Shown here piece after piece: positions 1 to 7,897 of a DNA stretch of 57,292 bases; position 1 is the stretch's first letter, and every line of letters starts with the position of its first letter. Under the pieces are notes generated by a model. The model saw only the letters and a list, made by a program, of their open reading frames with translations. It was not told where the DNA came from and searched no databases. Location: the NCBI GenBank assembly GCA_017383445.1, contig JAFNXQ010000021.1, positions 1-57,292 of the forward strand, read 5' to 3'. The position numbers were made by a program, and so were the translations under genes. The DNA is from Alistipes sp. GTDB taxonomy: Bacteria > Bacteroidota > Bacteroidia > Bacteroidales > Rikenellaceae.

Positions 1-1425
1 GTAGCCGCCATAGCCCATACCACCATAACCATAGCCATTGCCGTAATAGTTGTTATAGTAGTTGTTGTAATAGCCGTTGCCGTAGTAGCTGTTGTAATAG
101 TTGTAGTAGTTGTAATAATCGGCATAGTTGCTTGCCGATGATGTAGTTGATGATCCCGACACACCGGTTGCTCCATAAGCATTTGACGAAGATGTCAGAA
201 TAACATTCCACGCACCCAGCTTCAACTGCGGAATGGCATATTTCCAGGCATCTACATACGAATTGGATTTTGACTCCGGGTCGGTGCTAAAGTCCAGAGC
301 TGACTCCTCCTCATCTGCGTCAAAGTCATCATAGACGATCTCCTTCACCTCGGGAATATTGGTATCAACAATGAAGCCATCCAACTTACGCGTCACATAC
401 CACACCTTGGCAACATTCACCGAATCCAGCGGCTCGGCATCTGCCGGATGCAAGCCCTCGCCGAAGCGTTTCAGCAAAGCCTCATCCACGCGGCGATTAA
501 CCTCGGCAAGACCAACGCTATAAACATCACCCTTGTCATACTCTATCTGACCGGCATACATCAGCGTATCCTGACGCAAACAGTTGTAGTCGAGATTCAT
601 CTTCGGAGTGTACGAATAGTTGATATAGAGACTGGCAATCGAATCCACCGCCAAATGCCACTTATCATCATAGACAACCTCTTCCGGCTTATCCTCGCTA
701 CGCATATACGAACGACGCAACACAGCCTTCTCCTTGCTCTCCTCCTCGATAGGTGCAAGACCTCCGTTTGCCTCGGCAAAAGAGCTTACCCAGCCATCTT
801 CATAAGCCACGGGGTTTGCCACATGTCCCCATACAGTCATATCAACAATCATAGGGCGATTGGCGTCCAGTTTATACTGGCCCTCATAACCACCCTCTCC
901 TCCGAGAGTCTTATCGCCCGCTCCGATAGAAGAAGGCAGGTAAAGACGCATCTTGGTACCATAACGCACCGTAAACTCCGTATCGTTGCCGATCTTCAAC
1001 TTATTACGCATAGCCATATAGGTACCCTCCGGCATAGAGGTATTCTCATCGGCTCCGCAATAGAGGAAATATGGAGCATAATGTGTATGCGATGTGTAGC
1101 TATCCTGCTGCAACGCCTGACCATACTCGCGTGTGAGTACTACATTACCCTTCAAATCGCGGCAGGTAACATCAAACCACACCCAGGGATTGCCCTCGGC
1201 ATCACGCACGGCAACACTGTCGGCGACACCCTCTTCGAGGATCTCGACATAGTAGCCGCCTCTCTCCTGATAGTTGTCCAGCAACTCCGGTTTATTGATT
1301 GTAATCCACGATTTCAAGGCTATCTGCTCGATGTCGTCGTAAGACAATCTCTCACTCTCGACGCAAGACGAGAGTGCGACAACGCCAAGTGCAACAAGCC
1401 AAAACAAACGATTCAAAAATCTCAT
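1..1425 (-). CDS. Lipoprotein with Tyr/Asn/Gly-rich C-terminal tail (3' end outside window)
   Basis: An open frame of 475 codons runs off the left edge, so the C-terminus is missing. It starts MRFLNRLFWL, followed by a hydrophobic stretch and a lipobox ending SSC at about residue 20, so it is a predicted SPII lipoprotein. The body (about 25-425) is acidic and soluble-looking and I do not recognise a family. From about residue 429 the sequence becomes low-complexity: almost only Y, N and G in units such as NYYN, NGYY and GYGG, up to the window edge. It lies 42 bases downstream of the FKBP-like lipoprotein gene on the same strand and is probably co-transcribed with it. A surface or periplasmic location is inferred; function unknown. 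Confidence 0.85.
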   Translation of the reverse strand, partial: MRFLNRLFWLVALGVVALSSCVESERLSYDDIEQIALKSWITINKPELLDNYQERGGYYVEILEEGVADSVAVRDAEGNPWVWFDVTCRDLKGNVVLTREYGQALQQDSYTSHTHYAPYFLYCGADENTSMPEGTYMAMRNKLKIGNDTEFTVRYGTKMRLYLPSSIGAGDKTLGGEGGYEGQYKLDANRPMIVDMTVWGHVANPVAYEDGWVSSFAEANGGLAPIEEESKEKAVLRRSYMRSEDKPEEVVYDDKWHLAVDSIASLYINYSYTPKMNLDYNCLRQDTLMYAGQIEYDKGDVYSVGLAEVNRRVDEALLKRFGEGLHPADAEPLDSVNVAKVWYVTRKLDGFIVDTNIPEVKEIVYDDFDADEEESALDFSTDPESKSNSYVDAWKYAIPQLKLGAWNVILTSSSNAYGATGVSGSSTTSSASNYADYYNYYNYYNSYYGNGYYNNYYNNYYGNGYGYGGMGYGGY

Positions 1426-1467
1426 ATTTCAGTCAAATTCTTTCCTAATTCACAATCGGATACTCTA

Positions 1468-2073
1468 TCAACCCTTCTTTACAGACGATATTGTCAGCAT
1501 CCACGCCACAGATGAATCCTTGGGTATCATTCCGACAGCAAGGTCATCGTAGCCGGTAACGAATGTCATATATATCTCAACCTCGTCACCCTCACGGCAA
1601 CCTATTAACGCCTTCTCGACACCTTTTATTATATTAGTCGTTCCTAATTTTACCACGAGAGGCTCCTCCGACCAGAATTCGGGATCCAAACCCTTCTTTA
1701 CCAGAGCCGCAATCTTCATGGGGTTATTGGTGAAATATATAGCCTCATCACGAGGTGCACTACCCGAAAAAATATATGCCGTCAGCACCAACTCCAATTC
1801 GTCACCCATCTCCACAACGGGCTTATCTTCGCGACCCTCCTCATACATTGTCGCTATGTAGCGATATGTATTGAGACCCCACACATCGTAGAACTCGGTG
1901 TCGCCCGACTGCTCGGCTGTTTCGCGAGATACCAAACGAGGCTGATGACCCGATGTCAAATAGCGTTCGATGGATGTACGCTGATTTTTGAGGGTAGTAT
2001 CCTCATCGCTACAACCAACAAGGCCAGAACAGAGTCCGACCAACAACGCCAATATGACAAATCTCAACTTCAT
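1468..2073 (-). CDS. FKBP-like lipoprotein (GldI/DUF4827-like peptidyl-prolyl isomerase)
   Basis: The product is 201 residues and begins MKLRFVILAL with a lipobox LVGC (Cys21) followed by acidic residues SDED, a pattern seen in exported Bacteroidetes lipoproteins. The C-terminal half resembles an FKBP fold: paired strand motifs VVEMGDELELVLTAYIF, a segment ending LVVKLGTTNIIKGVEKALIGCREGDEVEIYM, and a closing strand VAWMLTISSV. FKBP proteins catalyse cis-trans isomerisation of Xaa-Pro bonds; GldI-like lipoproteins of this kind act in the Bacteroidetes periplasm. The start at 2073 was chosen over an upstream ATG at 2109 because the signal peptide begins here and the candidate promoter -7 element lies at 2089-2096. 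It may be a non-catalytic FKBP; the exact subfamily is uncertain. Confidence 0.75.
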   Translation of the reverse strand: MKLRFVILALLVGLCSGLVGCSDEDTTLKNQRTSIERYLTSGHQPRLVSRETAEQSGDTEFYDVWGLNTYRYIATMYEEGREDKPVVEMGDELELVLTAYIFSGSAPRDEAIYFTNNPMKIAALVKKGLDPEFWSEEPLVVKLGTTNIIKGVEKALIGCREGDEVEIYMTFVTGYDDLAVGMIPKDSSVAWMLTISSVKKG

Positions 2074-2088
2074 AAGTATATAATCGTG

Positions 2089-2096
2089 CAAAATTA
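2089..2096 (-). promoter_or_regulatory. Candidate -7 element (TAATTTTG) for the FKBP-like lipoprotein operon
   Basis: The minus strand reads TAATTTTG, an exact match to the Bacteroidetes -7 consensus TAnnTTTG, 15 bases before the ATG at 2073. I see no clear TTTG at the -33 position. Confidence 0.5.
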
Positions 2097-2158
2097 GTAA
2101 AAATTCCAAATATCACCAATTCTTGCAGAAAGATTTATCTCTCTCCCACAAAATACGC

Positions 2159-2749
2159 CTACAGACGACGCAGAGCCTGACGCACAGCATCCTCAACCGA
2201 AGTTGAAGGCTCCTCGGCCAATATAGCCTTTACAGCCTTCTCCGACGCAGCTTTCTGGAAACCAAGCATAACAAGTGCCGAAACGGCCTCGTCCAGGATT
2301 GGATTACCCTGCGATACCGAAGGCAATGCAACCTCCTCATCAATACCCACCTCGAGCATCTTGCCACTCAGCTCCACGATAATCTTCTGTGCCGTTTTAA
2401 GGCCAAGACCCTTCACATTCTTCAGCAATACGGCATTCTCTGTCGCGATAATGGTACGCAACTCGGCCGTAGTGTATGTCGAGAGTATCATTCGGGCAGT
2501 ATTACCACCCACGCCCGACACGCTGATAAGCATACGGAAGAGTTCGCGTTCGAGTTTCGTGGCAAAGCCATAAAAGAGCTGGGCATCCTCTCGCACTGCA
2601 AAATGGACATACAGACGAGCCGACTCCGCACCCTCGATAGCCGAAAATGTTTGTAGCGAGATATTTAAGTAATAACCCACTCCGCCGGCATCCACAACAG
2701 CATAGGTAGGAGCAAGTTCTGCGATTTTTCCTGAAATATATTCGTACAT
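2159..2749 (-). CDS. ruvA: Holliday junction branch migration protein RuvA
   Basis: The 196-residue product matches RuvA throughout. It has an N-terminal OB-fold domain starting MYEYISGKI (about 1-62), two helix-hairpin-helix motifs (SVSGVGGNTA at about 77-86 and NVKGLGLKTAQK at about 111-122), and a small C-terminal domain (about 150-196) that contacts RuvB. RuvA binds four-way DNA junctions and loads the RuvB motor on them during recombination repair. The start is MYEY, the usual RuvA N-terminus; an ATG seven codons upstream (2770) would add non-homologous residues. It is divergent from the OmpH-like gene, with candidate -7 elements for both in the 108-base gap. Confidence 0.96.
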   Translation of the reverse strand: MYEYISGKIAELAPTYAVVDAGGVGYYLNISLQTFSAIEGAESARLYVHFAVREDAQLFYGFATKLERELFRMLISVSGVGGNTARMILSTYTTAELRTIIATENAVLLKNVKGLGLKTAQKIIVELSGKMLEVGIDEEVALPSVSQGNPILDEAVSALVMLGFQKAASEKAVKAILAEEPSTSVEDAVRQALRRL

Positions 2750-2775
2750 AAATTTAATTTTAACAGTCAATATGG

Positions 2776-2803
2776 CAAAAATAAATATTTTTTTCTACCT
2801 TTG
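2776..2803. promoter_or_regulatory. Divergent -7 elements between ruvA and the OmpH-like gene
   Basis: Minus strand TATTTTTG (plus positions 2776-2783) faces ruvA, 27 bases before its ATG. Plus strand TACCTTTG (2796-2803) faces the OmpH-like gene, 54 bases before its ATG. Both match TAnnTTTG. Neither has a convincing TTTG at -33. Confidence 0.5.
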
Positions 2804-2857
2804 TCGATTATTGAGGAAATTAATTCAAAAAATATCAAAATAAAAATAGCAAAAACT

Positions 2858-3457
2858 ATGAAGAAAGTTTTTTTGACATTGTTCGTTGCCGCTTTTGCAC
2901 TCGTGGGTTGCTTTAACAACAACGCAGCTGCTACCGACGGCGAGGCAACAGAGGCTACAACCACAGAGGTAAAGGGTGGCGATATCGCTTACGTTAGAGC
3001 AGAGTATGTTTTGGCCGAGAGCGACATCTACAAGAGTGAGGGCGTAGCTCTTCAGGAGAAGACCACTAAGGCACAGAATGCTTGGGCACAGCGTGAGAAG
3101 AACCTCCAGTATGAGGCTACTCAGTTGCAGGAGAAGTACCAGAAGGGTCTTATGACCACTGCCGATTTCCAGCAGAAGGGTCAGGCTTTGGAGAAGCGTA
3201 TCGCTAACTTCCAGAACAACACTCAGAAGGAGGCACAGACTCTGGAGGAGGAGAGCTTCGTATTCAACAACCGCATGAACGACCTTTTGATGCGTGCCAT
3301 CAAGGAGATCAACGCCGACAAGAAGTATAAGCTGGTTGTTAATGCAACTGCATTGCTCGACGCAGACGAGTCACTCGATATCAGTGCTGATGTTTTGGCA
3401 AAGGTAAACGAGCTCTACGTTACCGAGAAGTCTGAAAAGGCAGAGAGCAAGGAGTAA
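2858..3457 (+). CDS. OmpH/Skp-like periplasmic chaperone, lipoprotein form
   Basis: The 199-residue product starts MKKVFLTLF with lipobox LVGC (Cys18), so it is probably an anchored rather than soluble Skp. After a short Ala/Thr/Glu linker comes an IAYVRAEYVLAES strand like the first strand of OmpH/Skp, then a long charged, Gln/Glu/Lys-rich helical region (about 65-160) that fits the coiled-coil tentacles of Skp, then a C-terminal strand with YKLVVNATALL. Skp holds unfolded outer-membrane proteins in the periplasm. The ATG at 2858 was chosen for the signal peptide; the in-frame ATG at 2801 overlaps the promoter. Codon use is the strong, biased type of a well-expressed gene. Confidence 0.85.
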   Translation: MKKVFLTLFVAAFALVGCFNNNAAATDGEATEATTTEVKGGDIAYVRAEYVLAESDIYKSEGVALQEKTTKAQNAWAQREKNLQYEATQLQEKYQKGLMTTADFQQKGQALEKRIANFQNNTQKEAQTLEEESFVFNNRMNDLLMRAIKEINADKKYKLVVNATALLDADESLDISADVLAKVNELYVTEKSEKAESKE

Positions 3458-3495
3458 GCAGCTCACATAAAGGCCACCATTTGTGGCAAAAGACT

Positions 3496-3544
3496 AAATT
3501 TCGCGGATTCTCGTTTGCTTATGTACGAAGAATTCGCGAAATTT
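3496..3544. repeat. Long inverted repeat (19-bp stem) between the OmpH-like gene and the nucleosidase
   Basis: AAATTTCGCG at 3496-3505 pairs exactly with CGCGAAATTT at 3535-3544, and pairing continues inward (3506-3514 with 3525-3534) with one G-U pair and one bulged A, leaving a loop of about 10 bases. No T-run follows, so it is not a typical intrinsic terminator. It lies just before the ATG at 3567. Confidence 0.6.
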
Positions 3545-3566
3545 GCATATAGAAACTCCACATACG

Positions 3567-4148
3567 ATGAAATCAATACTACTCTTGGTAGCACTACCCG
3601 CCGAGCTGGGCGAGGATGCGGCAGCGGCACTGTCGCAACACTGCGACATACGCTATGTCGGAATTGGCAAGATAGAGGCCTTCGAGGCGACACTATCGGC
3701 TCTTTCGCAGGGCAGCTATGACGTTGTCATCAACGCCGGCACAACAGGGTCGTTCCGTCATCCGTTTGCAACGGTACTCTACCCCTCACGCATAGCTCAG
3801 GGCGATGCCTTCATCGGTAGCGACTTCGCAACAGGCGTGGAGCAGCTCACAACAGGTAATGCCGACACGGCAATTCTTTCGGGCGATAACTTTATCGGAG
3901 AGGATACCCCCGAAGCATACAAGCGTCTGATAGCGGACTATGACTGTATGGATATGGAGAGTTATGCCATTCTGCGAGCCTTACGCTACCACGCCGCCAC
4001 AACAAACTCCGCAGAGGCAGAGTTTCACGTCATAAAGGTCGTCAGCGACGGAGCCGATGGCTCGATAGGTGACTGGGCGGCACGTCTTGTTGCGTTACGC
4101 CCCACCCTGCACAAGGCGATTGAGCAGTGTATTGACGAACTAAAATAG
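3567..4148 (+). CDS. Purine nucleosidase/phosphorylase family protein (MTA/SAH nucleosidase or futalosine hydrolase-like)
   Basis: A 193-residue member of the PNP_UDP_1 superfamily. Visible motifs are an N-terminal strand MKSILLLVALPAEL with the acid residue expected near the start, a glycine motif NAGTTGSF that binds the sugar or phosphate, CMDMESYAI where the Met-Glu pair would bind ribose hydroxyls, and VSDGAD near the C-terminus whose Asp would contact the purine base. Members hydrolyse the glycosidic bond of methylthioadenosine, S-adenosylhomocysteine or futalosine. It is shorter than typical MtnN (about 230), so the substrate cannot be called; futalosine hydrolase (menaquinone route) is the main alternative. 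The stop is 8 bases before ispE, so the two are probably co-transcribed. Confidence 0.8.
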   Translation: MKSILLLVALPAELGEDAAAALSQHCDIRYVGIGKIEAFEATLSALSQGSYDVVINAGTTGSFRHPFATVLYPSRIAQGDAFIGSDFATGVEQLTTGNADTAILSGDNFIGEDTPEAYKRLIADYDCMDMESYAILRALRYHAATTNSAEAEFHVIKVVSDGADGSIGDWAARLVALRPTLHKAIEQCIDELK

Positions 4149-4156
4149 CCGAAAAT

Positions 4157-4969
4157 ATGATTCTGGAAGCTTGCTGCAAGATAAACATCGGACTCGATGT
4201 ACTGCGTCGTCGCCCAGACGGATACCACGACCTTGAAACGATTATGGTGCCAGTAAGGGGTTTGTACGACATTGTGGAGGTTGAACGCAACGACAACGAT
4301 ACGGCCCACTTCACAGGCAAGGGCATCGTCATAGATTGTGCCGACGAAGATAACATCTGCCTCAAAGCCTATCGTCTGATGCGTGAGAGATTTGGCATCA
4401 GAGGTGCAAACATCACTCTCGACAAGCGTGTTCCCTTTGGTGCGGGTCTGGGTGGAGGCTCATCAGACGGCACAGCAGTCATTATGGCATTGAACGAGAT
4501 TTTCTCGCTAAACCTCTCCGAGCAGCAGTTGATTGACCTTGCTGCCGAGCTTGGCAGTGACACGCCATTCTTTGTTCGTTGTTCACCGCAACTATGCGAG
4601 GGACGTGGCGAGATTATGCGACCGATAGATATCGACCTTGAAGGGCTATGGATTGCTATTGTAAAACCCGATGTCAGCATATCCACACGCGAGGCATACG
4701 CAGGCATCCGTCCGGAGATACCCTCTACACCTCTCTCTCAACGCGTCACAGCACCACGCCGCCATTGGCAGGAGTGCATCAAAAACGACTTTGAAAAGAG
4801 CATATTTGCCGCACATCCCGACCTCGCGACAATCAAGGAGAGCCTTATAGCCGCAGGAGCTGTCTATGCCGCAATGTCGGGTAGCGGCTCGGCAATATTC
4901 GGACTCTTTGAAAGTGAGGCCTCAGCCGAGGCTATGCGTAGCATCACGCCCTATATCTTCAAATTATAA
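4157..4969 (+). CDS. ispE: 4-diphosphocytidyl-2-C-methyl-D-erythritol kinase
   Basis: The 270-residue protein is a full-length GHMP kinase of the IspE type. The N-terminus CCKINIGLDVLRRRPDGYH carries the conserved Lys-Ile-Asn and Asp-Gly-Tyr-His; the ATP loop is FGAGLGGGSSDG (about 94-105); LGSDTPFF holds the catalytic Asp; and the C-terminal glycine motif is MSGSGSAIFGLF. IspE phosphorylates CDP-methylerythritol in the non-mevalonate isoprenoid pathway in the cytoplasm. It follows the nucleosidase by 8 bases and ends at a terminator shared with the convergent cdaA. Confidence 0.97.
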   Translation: MILEACCKINIGLDVLRRRPDGYHDLETIMVPVRGLYDIVEVERNDNDTAHFTGKGIVIDCADEDNICLKAYRLMRERFGIRGANITLDKRVPFGAGLGGGSSDGTAVIMALNEIFSLNLSEQQLIDLAAELGSDTPFFVRCSPQLCEGRGEIMRPIDIDLEGLWIAIVKPDVSISTREAYAGIRPEIPSTPLSQRVTAPRRHWQECIKNDFEKSIFAAHPDLATIKESLIAAGAVYAAMSGSGSAIFGLFESEASAEAMRSITPYIFKL

Positions 4970-4987
4970 AAAACGACTTGACACAAC

Positions 4988-5015
4988 AAAGGCCACCCTC
5001 TTGGATGGCCTTTTT
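4988..5015. terminator. Bidirectional intrinsic terminator between ispE and cdaA
   Basis: AAAGGCCA (4988-4995) pairs with TGGCCTTT (5006-5013), followed by T residues on the plus strand and preceded by A residues that give a T-run on the minus strand. It serves convergent ispE and cdaA. Confidence 0.85.
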
Positions 5016-5846
5016 CTATTTCGTTTCACTCTCTTCCGCCTGCTTGTCACGACGTTTCCACAGACGCTTTGGCTTCTCCGGCTCCTTCTTTATGATGTGA
5101 GAAGATATTACCGATGCAAGATTTGTGGGAGCTATGTTGCGTTCTATCTTGCCGCCATAGGCTACCGATATACCACCCGTCTCCTCCGATACCACCACTG
5201 CAATAGCGTCCGATGTCTCGGTAATACCTATCGCTGCACGGTGACGAGTACCATACGACTTGGGGACATTGGACTGCGTCACGGGAAGGATACACTTCGC
5301 TGCCACAACACGATTATCAGCCACAATGGCCGCACCATCGTGCAACGGAGCATTCTTGAAGAATATATTGCCCAGCAAAGCCACCGACACCTGTGCGTCG
5401 ATCTTGATTCCGTTGTCGATAATATCACGCAAATCACTCTTCTGTGCCAGCACAATCAAAGCTCCCGTCTTGGTCAGCGACATCTCCGAACAGGCCGTAA
5501 CGACCGGTTCCAGATCGATCTCCGGAGCAGGGCCGTTGTGGAATATGTGGTTAATGAAGGTAAAACCTCGCTGACGCATACCCACCACCTGCAAAAAGCT
5601 GCGTATCTCGGGTTGGAAAATAATGAGTAGAGCTATCACACCCACACTTACAATCTGACCCAGAATAGTCTGCAACAATGTCATATTGAGGGCACGCACA
5701 ACGACCCACACCACATATATTACGATGATACCCGTAAAGATATATGGGGCGTTGGTACCTCGTGTCATTCGGTATATTCCGAACATTAGAAGTGCCACAA
5801 GCAGAATATCGACAAAGTCAAGTATTGTGAAGGGTATAAAGTCCAT
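5016..5846 (-). CDS. cdaA: Diadenylate cyclase CdaA (c-di-AMP synthase)
   Basis: The 276-residue protein has three N-terminal membrane helices (about 10-25, 35-52 and 60-78) and a cytoplasmic DAC domain (about 105-240). The catalytic signatures are both present: NAPLHDGA (Asp170-Gly-Ala) and GTRHRAA (Arg201-His-Arg). CdaA joins two ATP into cyclic di-AMP, which controls potassium and osmolyte transport and wall integrity in other bacteria. The C-terminal 30 residues are Lys/Glu-rich. It is the last of four same-strand genes (NUDIX, porX, tsaE, cdaA), but a gap of 56 bases holding a -7 element at 5866-5873 suggests it also has its own promoter. No c-di-AMP phosphodiesterase of the GdpP type is in the window. 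Confidence 0.95.
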   Translation of the reverse strand: MDFIPFTILDFVDILLVALLMFGIYRMTRGTNAPYIFTGIIVIYVVWVVVRALNMTLLQTILGQIVSVGVIALLIIFQPEIRSFLQVVGMRQRGFTFINHIFHNGPAPEIDLEPVVTACSEMSLTKTGALIVLAQKSDLRDIIDNGIKIDAQVSVALLGNIFFKNAPLHDGAAIVADNRVVAAKCILPVTQSNVPKSYGTRHRAAIGITETSDAIAVVVSEETGGISVAYGGKIERNIAPTNLASVISSHIIKKEPEKPKRLWKRRDKQAEESETK

Positions 5847-5865
5847 ATCCTAATGTTTATCTTTG

Positions 5866-5873
5866 CAAATATA
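5866..5873 (-). promoter_or_regulatory. Candidate internal -7 element (TATATTTG) for cdaA
   Basis: The minus strand reads TATATTTG, matching TAnnTTTG, 19 bases upstream of the cdaA ATG in the only sizeable gap of the NUDIX-porX-tsaE-cdaA run. Confidence 0.5.
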
Positions 5874-5902
5874 GAAAAAATAAGGCAAAACAAAAAACTA
5901 TG

Positions 5903-6319
5903 CTACTCTATTTCAAATATTCTCTCCTCATCGTCGCCTGCCGAGATTCTAACCTCCATCACATCTTCGGGCAACAGAGGCTCAATCTTTTCGGGCCACT
6001 CCACAAGGCATAAATCACCCGAATAGAAATACTCTTCGTAGCCAAGGTCAAAGACCTCGTCAATAGAGTCGATGCGGTAGAAATCGAAGTGATAAATGCG
6101 GCAATCATTCTCGCCAATATACTGATTTACAAGAGCAAACGTAGGGCTCGTGACGCTATCCTCCGAGCCAAGAGCTGCTGCAATACGGCTTATAAGCGTC
6201 GTCTTGCCGGCTCCCATACCGCCTCTGAAAATCACGACACTGCGACCATCCAATGCCGCCAGCACCTCCTCGGCAACCATATCGAGTTGCGAGAGTGAAT
6301 CTATCTCTATTCTCTTCAT
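5903..6319 (-). CDS. tsaE: tRNA threonylcarbamoyladenosine biosynthesis ATPase TsaE
   Basis: The 138-residue protein has a Walker A loop GGMGAGKTTL (about 33-42), a switch-like SPTFALVNQY motif, a Tyr-His-Phe-Asp motif (IYHFDFYRID) and a C-terminal LCLVEWPEKI strand typical of TsaE. TsaE works with TsaB and TsaD to place threonylcarbamoyl on A37 of ANN-decoding tRNAs. It starts 9 bases after porX stops on the same strand, so the two are translationally close. Length and motifs are complete. Confidence 0.96.
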   Translation of the reverse strand: MKRIEIDSLSQLDMVAEEVLAALDGRSVVIFRGGMGAGKTTLISRIAAALGSEDSVTSPTFALVNQYIGENDCRIYHFDFYRIDSIDEVFDLGYEEYFYSGDLCLVEWPEKIEPLLPEDVMEVRISAGDDEERIFEIE

Positions 6320-6328
6320 AACAAAATC

Positions 6329-7885
6329 TTATCGTTTGGGTTTCAGCACGATATACGGCACAATCATCTCCTCCATCGAGATTCCGCCGTGCTGGAATGT
6401 ATTTCTGTAATAACGGATAAAACGGTTGGCATCGTTGTTATAGACCAAAAAGTCGGAGTTATAGGCAAATATATAACTTGACGAGAGGTTTGTGCGAGGC
6501 AACTGTATATCCTCGGGGCGTGTCACCTCATACACCTCGCGTGCGTTATACTGCAAGTTGCGACCTGTTTTGTAACGCAGGTTTGCCGAGGTCTCCTTAT
6601 CGCCCGTAACCTTCACAGGATTATCCACGCGTATTGTTCCGTGGTCGGAGGTGATGATGACAGTGTGACCCTGCTCCGAGAGCATCTTCAAAATCTCAAA
6701 GAGGTCGGAGTGCTCAAACCACGAACGCGTAAGCGAACGGAACGAAGCCTCATCCTCGGTGAGTTCTCTGATGATATCGGTCTCGGTGCGGGCGTGCGAC
6801 AATATATCGAGGAAATTATAGACAATAACCGAGAAATCGGCATCATATACACGGCGTATATTGTCAATAAGCTTGCGACCCGCCTCCGGACGCACCAGCT
6901 TGTCAAAGGTCCACTTGTAACCCTTGCCACACGATGCTATCTGACGACGCAGGAACTCCTCCTCATACTGATTTTTGCCACCCTCCTCGTTGTCGTTCAG
7001 CCACTTGTCGGGCATCATCTTGTCGATGGCCAACGGCATCAAACCGGCGAAGATAGCATTGCGGGCATACTGTGTAGCAGTAGGCAGGATGGCACAATAG
7101 AAGTCATCAACATCGACATCGTAGAAGTTATGCAGCAACGGATTTATGGCACGCCACTGGTCGTAGCGGAAGTTATCGATGAGCAGCAGCGTCACCTTCT
7201 CCGCCTTGTCGGCCTCCGGGAATATCCTCTTACGCATCAGCGTATGTGACATCACGGGAATCTCCTCATCCTCCACTCGGCGATTGATCCAGTTATAATA
7301 GTTGCGGCGAACAAACTTGCAGAACTCCTGATTAGCTTCACTCTTCTGATACGACAACACCTCGCGGATGCTCGCATCAGACGACTCCGACAGCTCTATC
7401 TCCCAGTTCGTAAGCTTGCGATATATCGCACACCACGCCTGAAACGACGATGCCATCTGACACATCGAGGCTATACGGCCAAACTCGGCACGATAGTCGG
7501 CTGTTGTCTGCTCGGTAACGAGTTGCTGCTGATGCACATTCTTCTTGATTGAGAGCAGTACCTGATTGGGATTCACGGGTTTGATGATGTAATCGGCAAT
7601 CTTCGAGCCGATAGCCTTATCCATAATATTCTCCTCCTCGGACTTCGTAACCATAATTACGGGAGTCGTGGGACGCACATCCTTTATCAGCGGCAGCGTC
7701 TCCAAACCCGTCATACCGGGCATCATCTCGTCAAGGATAATAAGGTCGTAGGCCGTAGCACGCACCATATCGATAGCGTCATAGCCATTGTTGCACGTAT
7801 CAACCTCATAGCCCTTGCCCTGCAAAAACAGCACGTGCGGCTTCAAGAGTTCAACCTCATCATCTACCCAAAGTATCTGTACCAT
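6329..7885 (-). CDS. porX: PorX: T9SS-associated response regulator with PglZ domain
   Basis: The 518-residue protein opens with an intact receiver domain: WVDDE acid pocket (Asp8-Asp9), phospho-acceptor Asp52 in IILDEMMPG and Lys in DYIIKPVN near residue 103. A helical linker follows, then a PglZ/alkaline-phosphatase-like domain from about 205, with LLLIDNFRYDQW, the YNFLDILSHAR segment and TSDHGT metal-site motifs. This is the PorX architecture; PorX works with the kinase PorY in controlling type IX secretion genes, and its PglZ domain has been reported as a phosphodiesterase acting on oligonucleotides. It sits 12 bases after the NUDIX gene and 9 bases before tsaE, so it belongs to one operon. 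The C-terminus ends in a basic VLKPKR. Confidence 0.93.
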   Translation of the reverse strand: MVQILWVDDEVELLKPHVLFLQGKGYEVDTCNNGYDAIDMVRATAYDLIILDEMMPGMTGLETLPLIKDVRPTTPVIMVTKSEEENIMDKAIGSKIADYIIKPVNPNQVLLSIKKNVHQQQLVTEQTTADYRAEFGRIASMCQMASSFQAWCAIYRKLTNWEIELSESSDASIREVLSYQKSEANQEFCKFVRRNYYNWINRRVEDEEIPVMSHTLMRKRIFPEADKAEKVTLLLIDNFRYDQWRAINPLLHNFYDVDVDDFYCAILPTATQYARNAIFAGLMPLAIDKMMPDKWLNDNEEGGKNQYEEEFLRRQIASCGKGYKWTFDKLVRPEAGRKLIDNIRRVYDADFSVIVYNFLDILSHARTETDIIRELTEDEASFRSLTRSWFEHSDLFEILKMLSEQGHTVIITSDHGTIRVDNPVKVTGDKETSANLRYKTGRNLQYNAREVYEVTRPEDIQLPRTNLSSSYIFAYNSDFLVYNNDANRFIRYYRNTFQHGGISMEEMIVPYIVLKPKR

Positions 7886-7897
7886 ATAATCAATTCT

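Noticed and set aside
1..140. Regular repeat that could suggest a CRISPR-like or satellite array
   Set aside because: The periodicity is that of codons for Tyr, Asn and Gly in the lipoprotein tail; there are no repeat-spacer units.
448..1515. Long plus-strand open frame (355 codons)
   Set aside because: It lies opposite the lipoprotein gene 1-1425, which has a signal peptide and continuous coding character; the plus frame has no recognisable domain.
4866..5630. Plus-strand open frame of 254 codons
   Set aside because: It starts inside ispE, crosses the terminator and runs antisense to cdaA; its residue composition is not protein-like.
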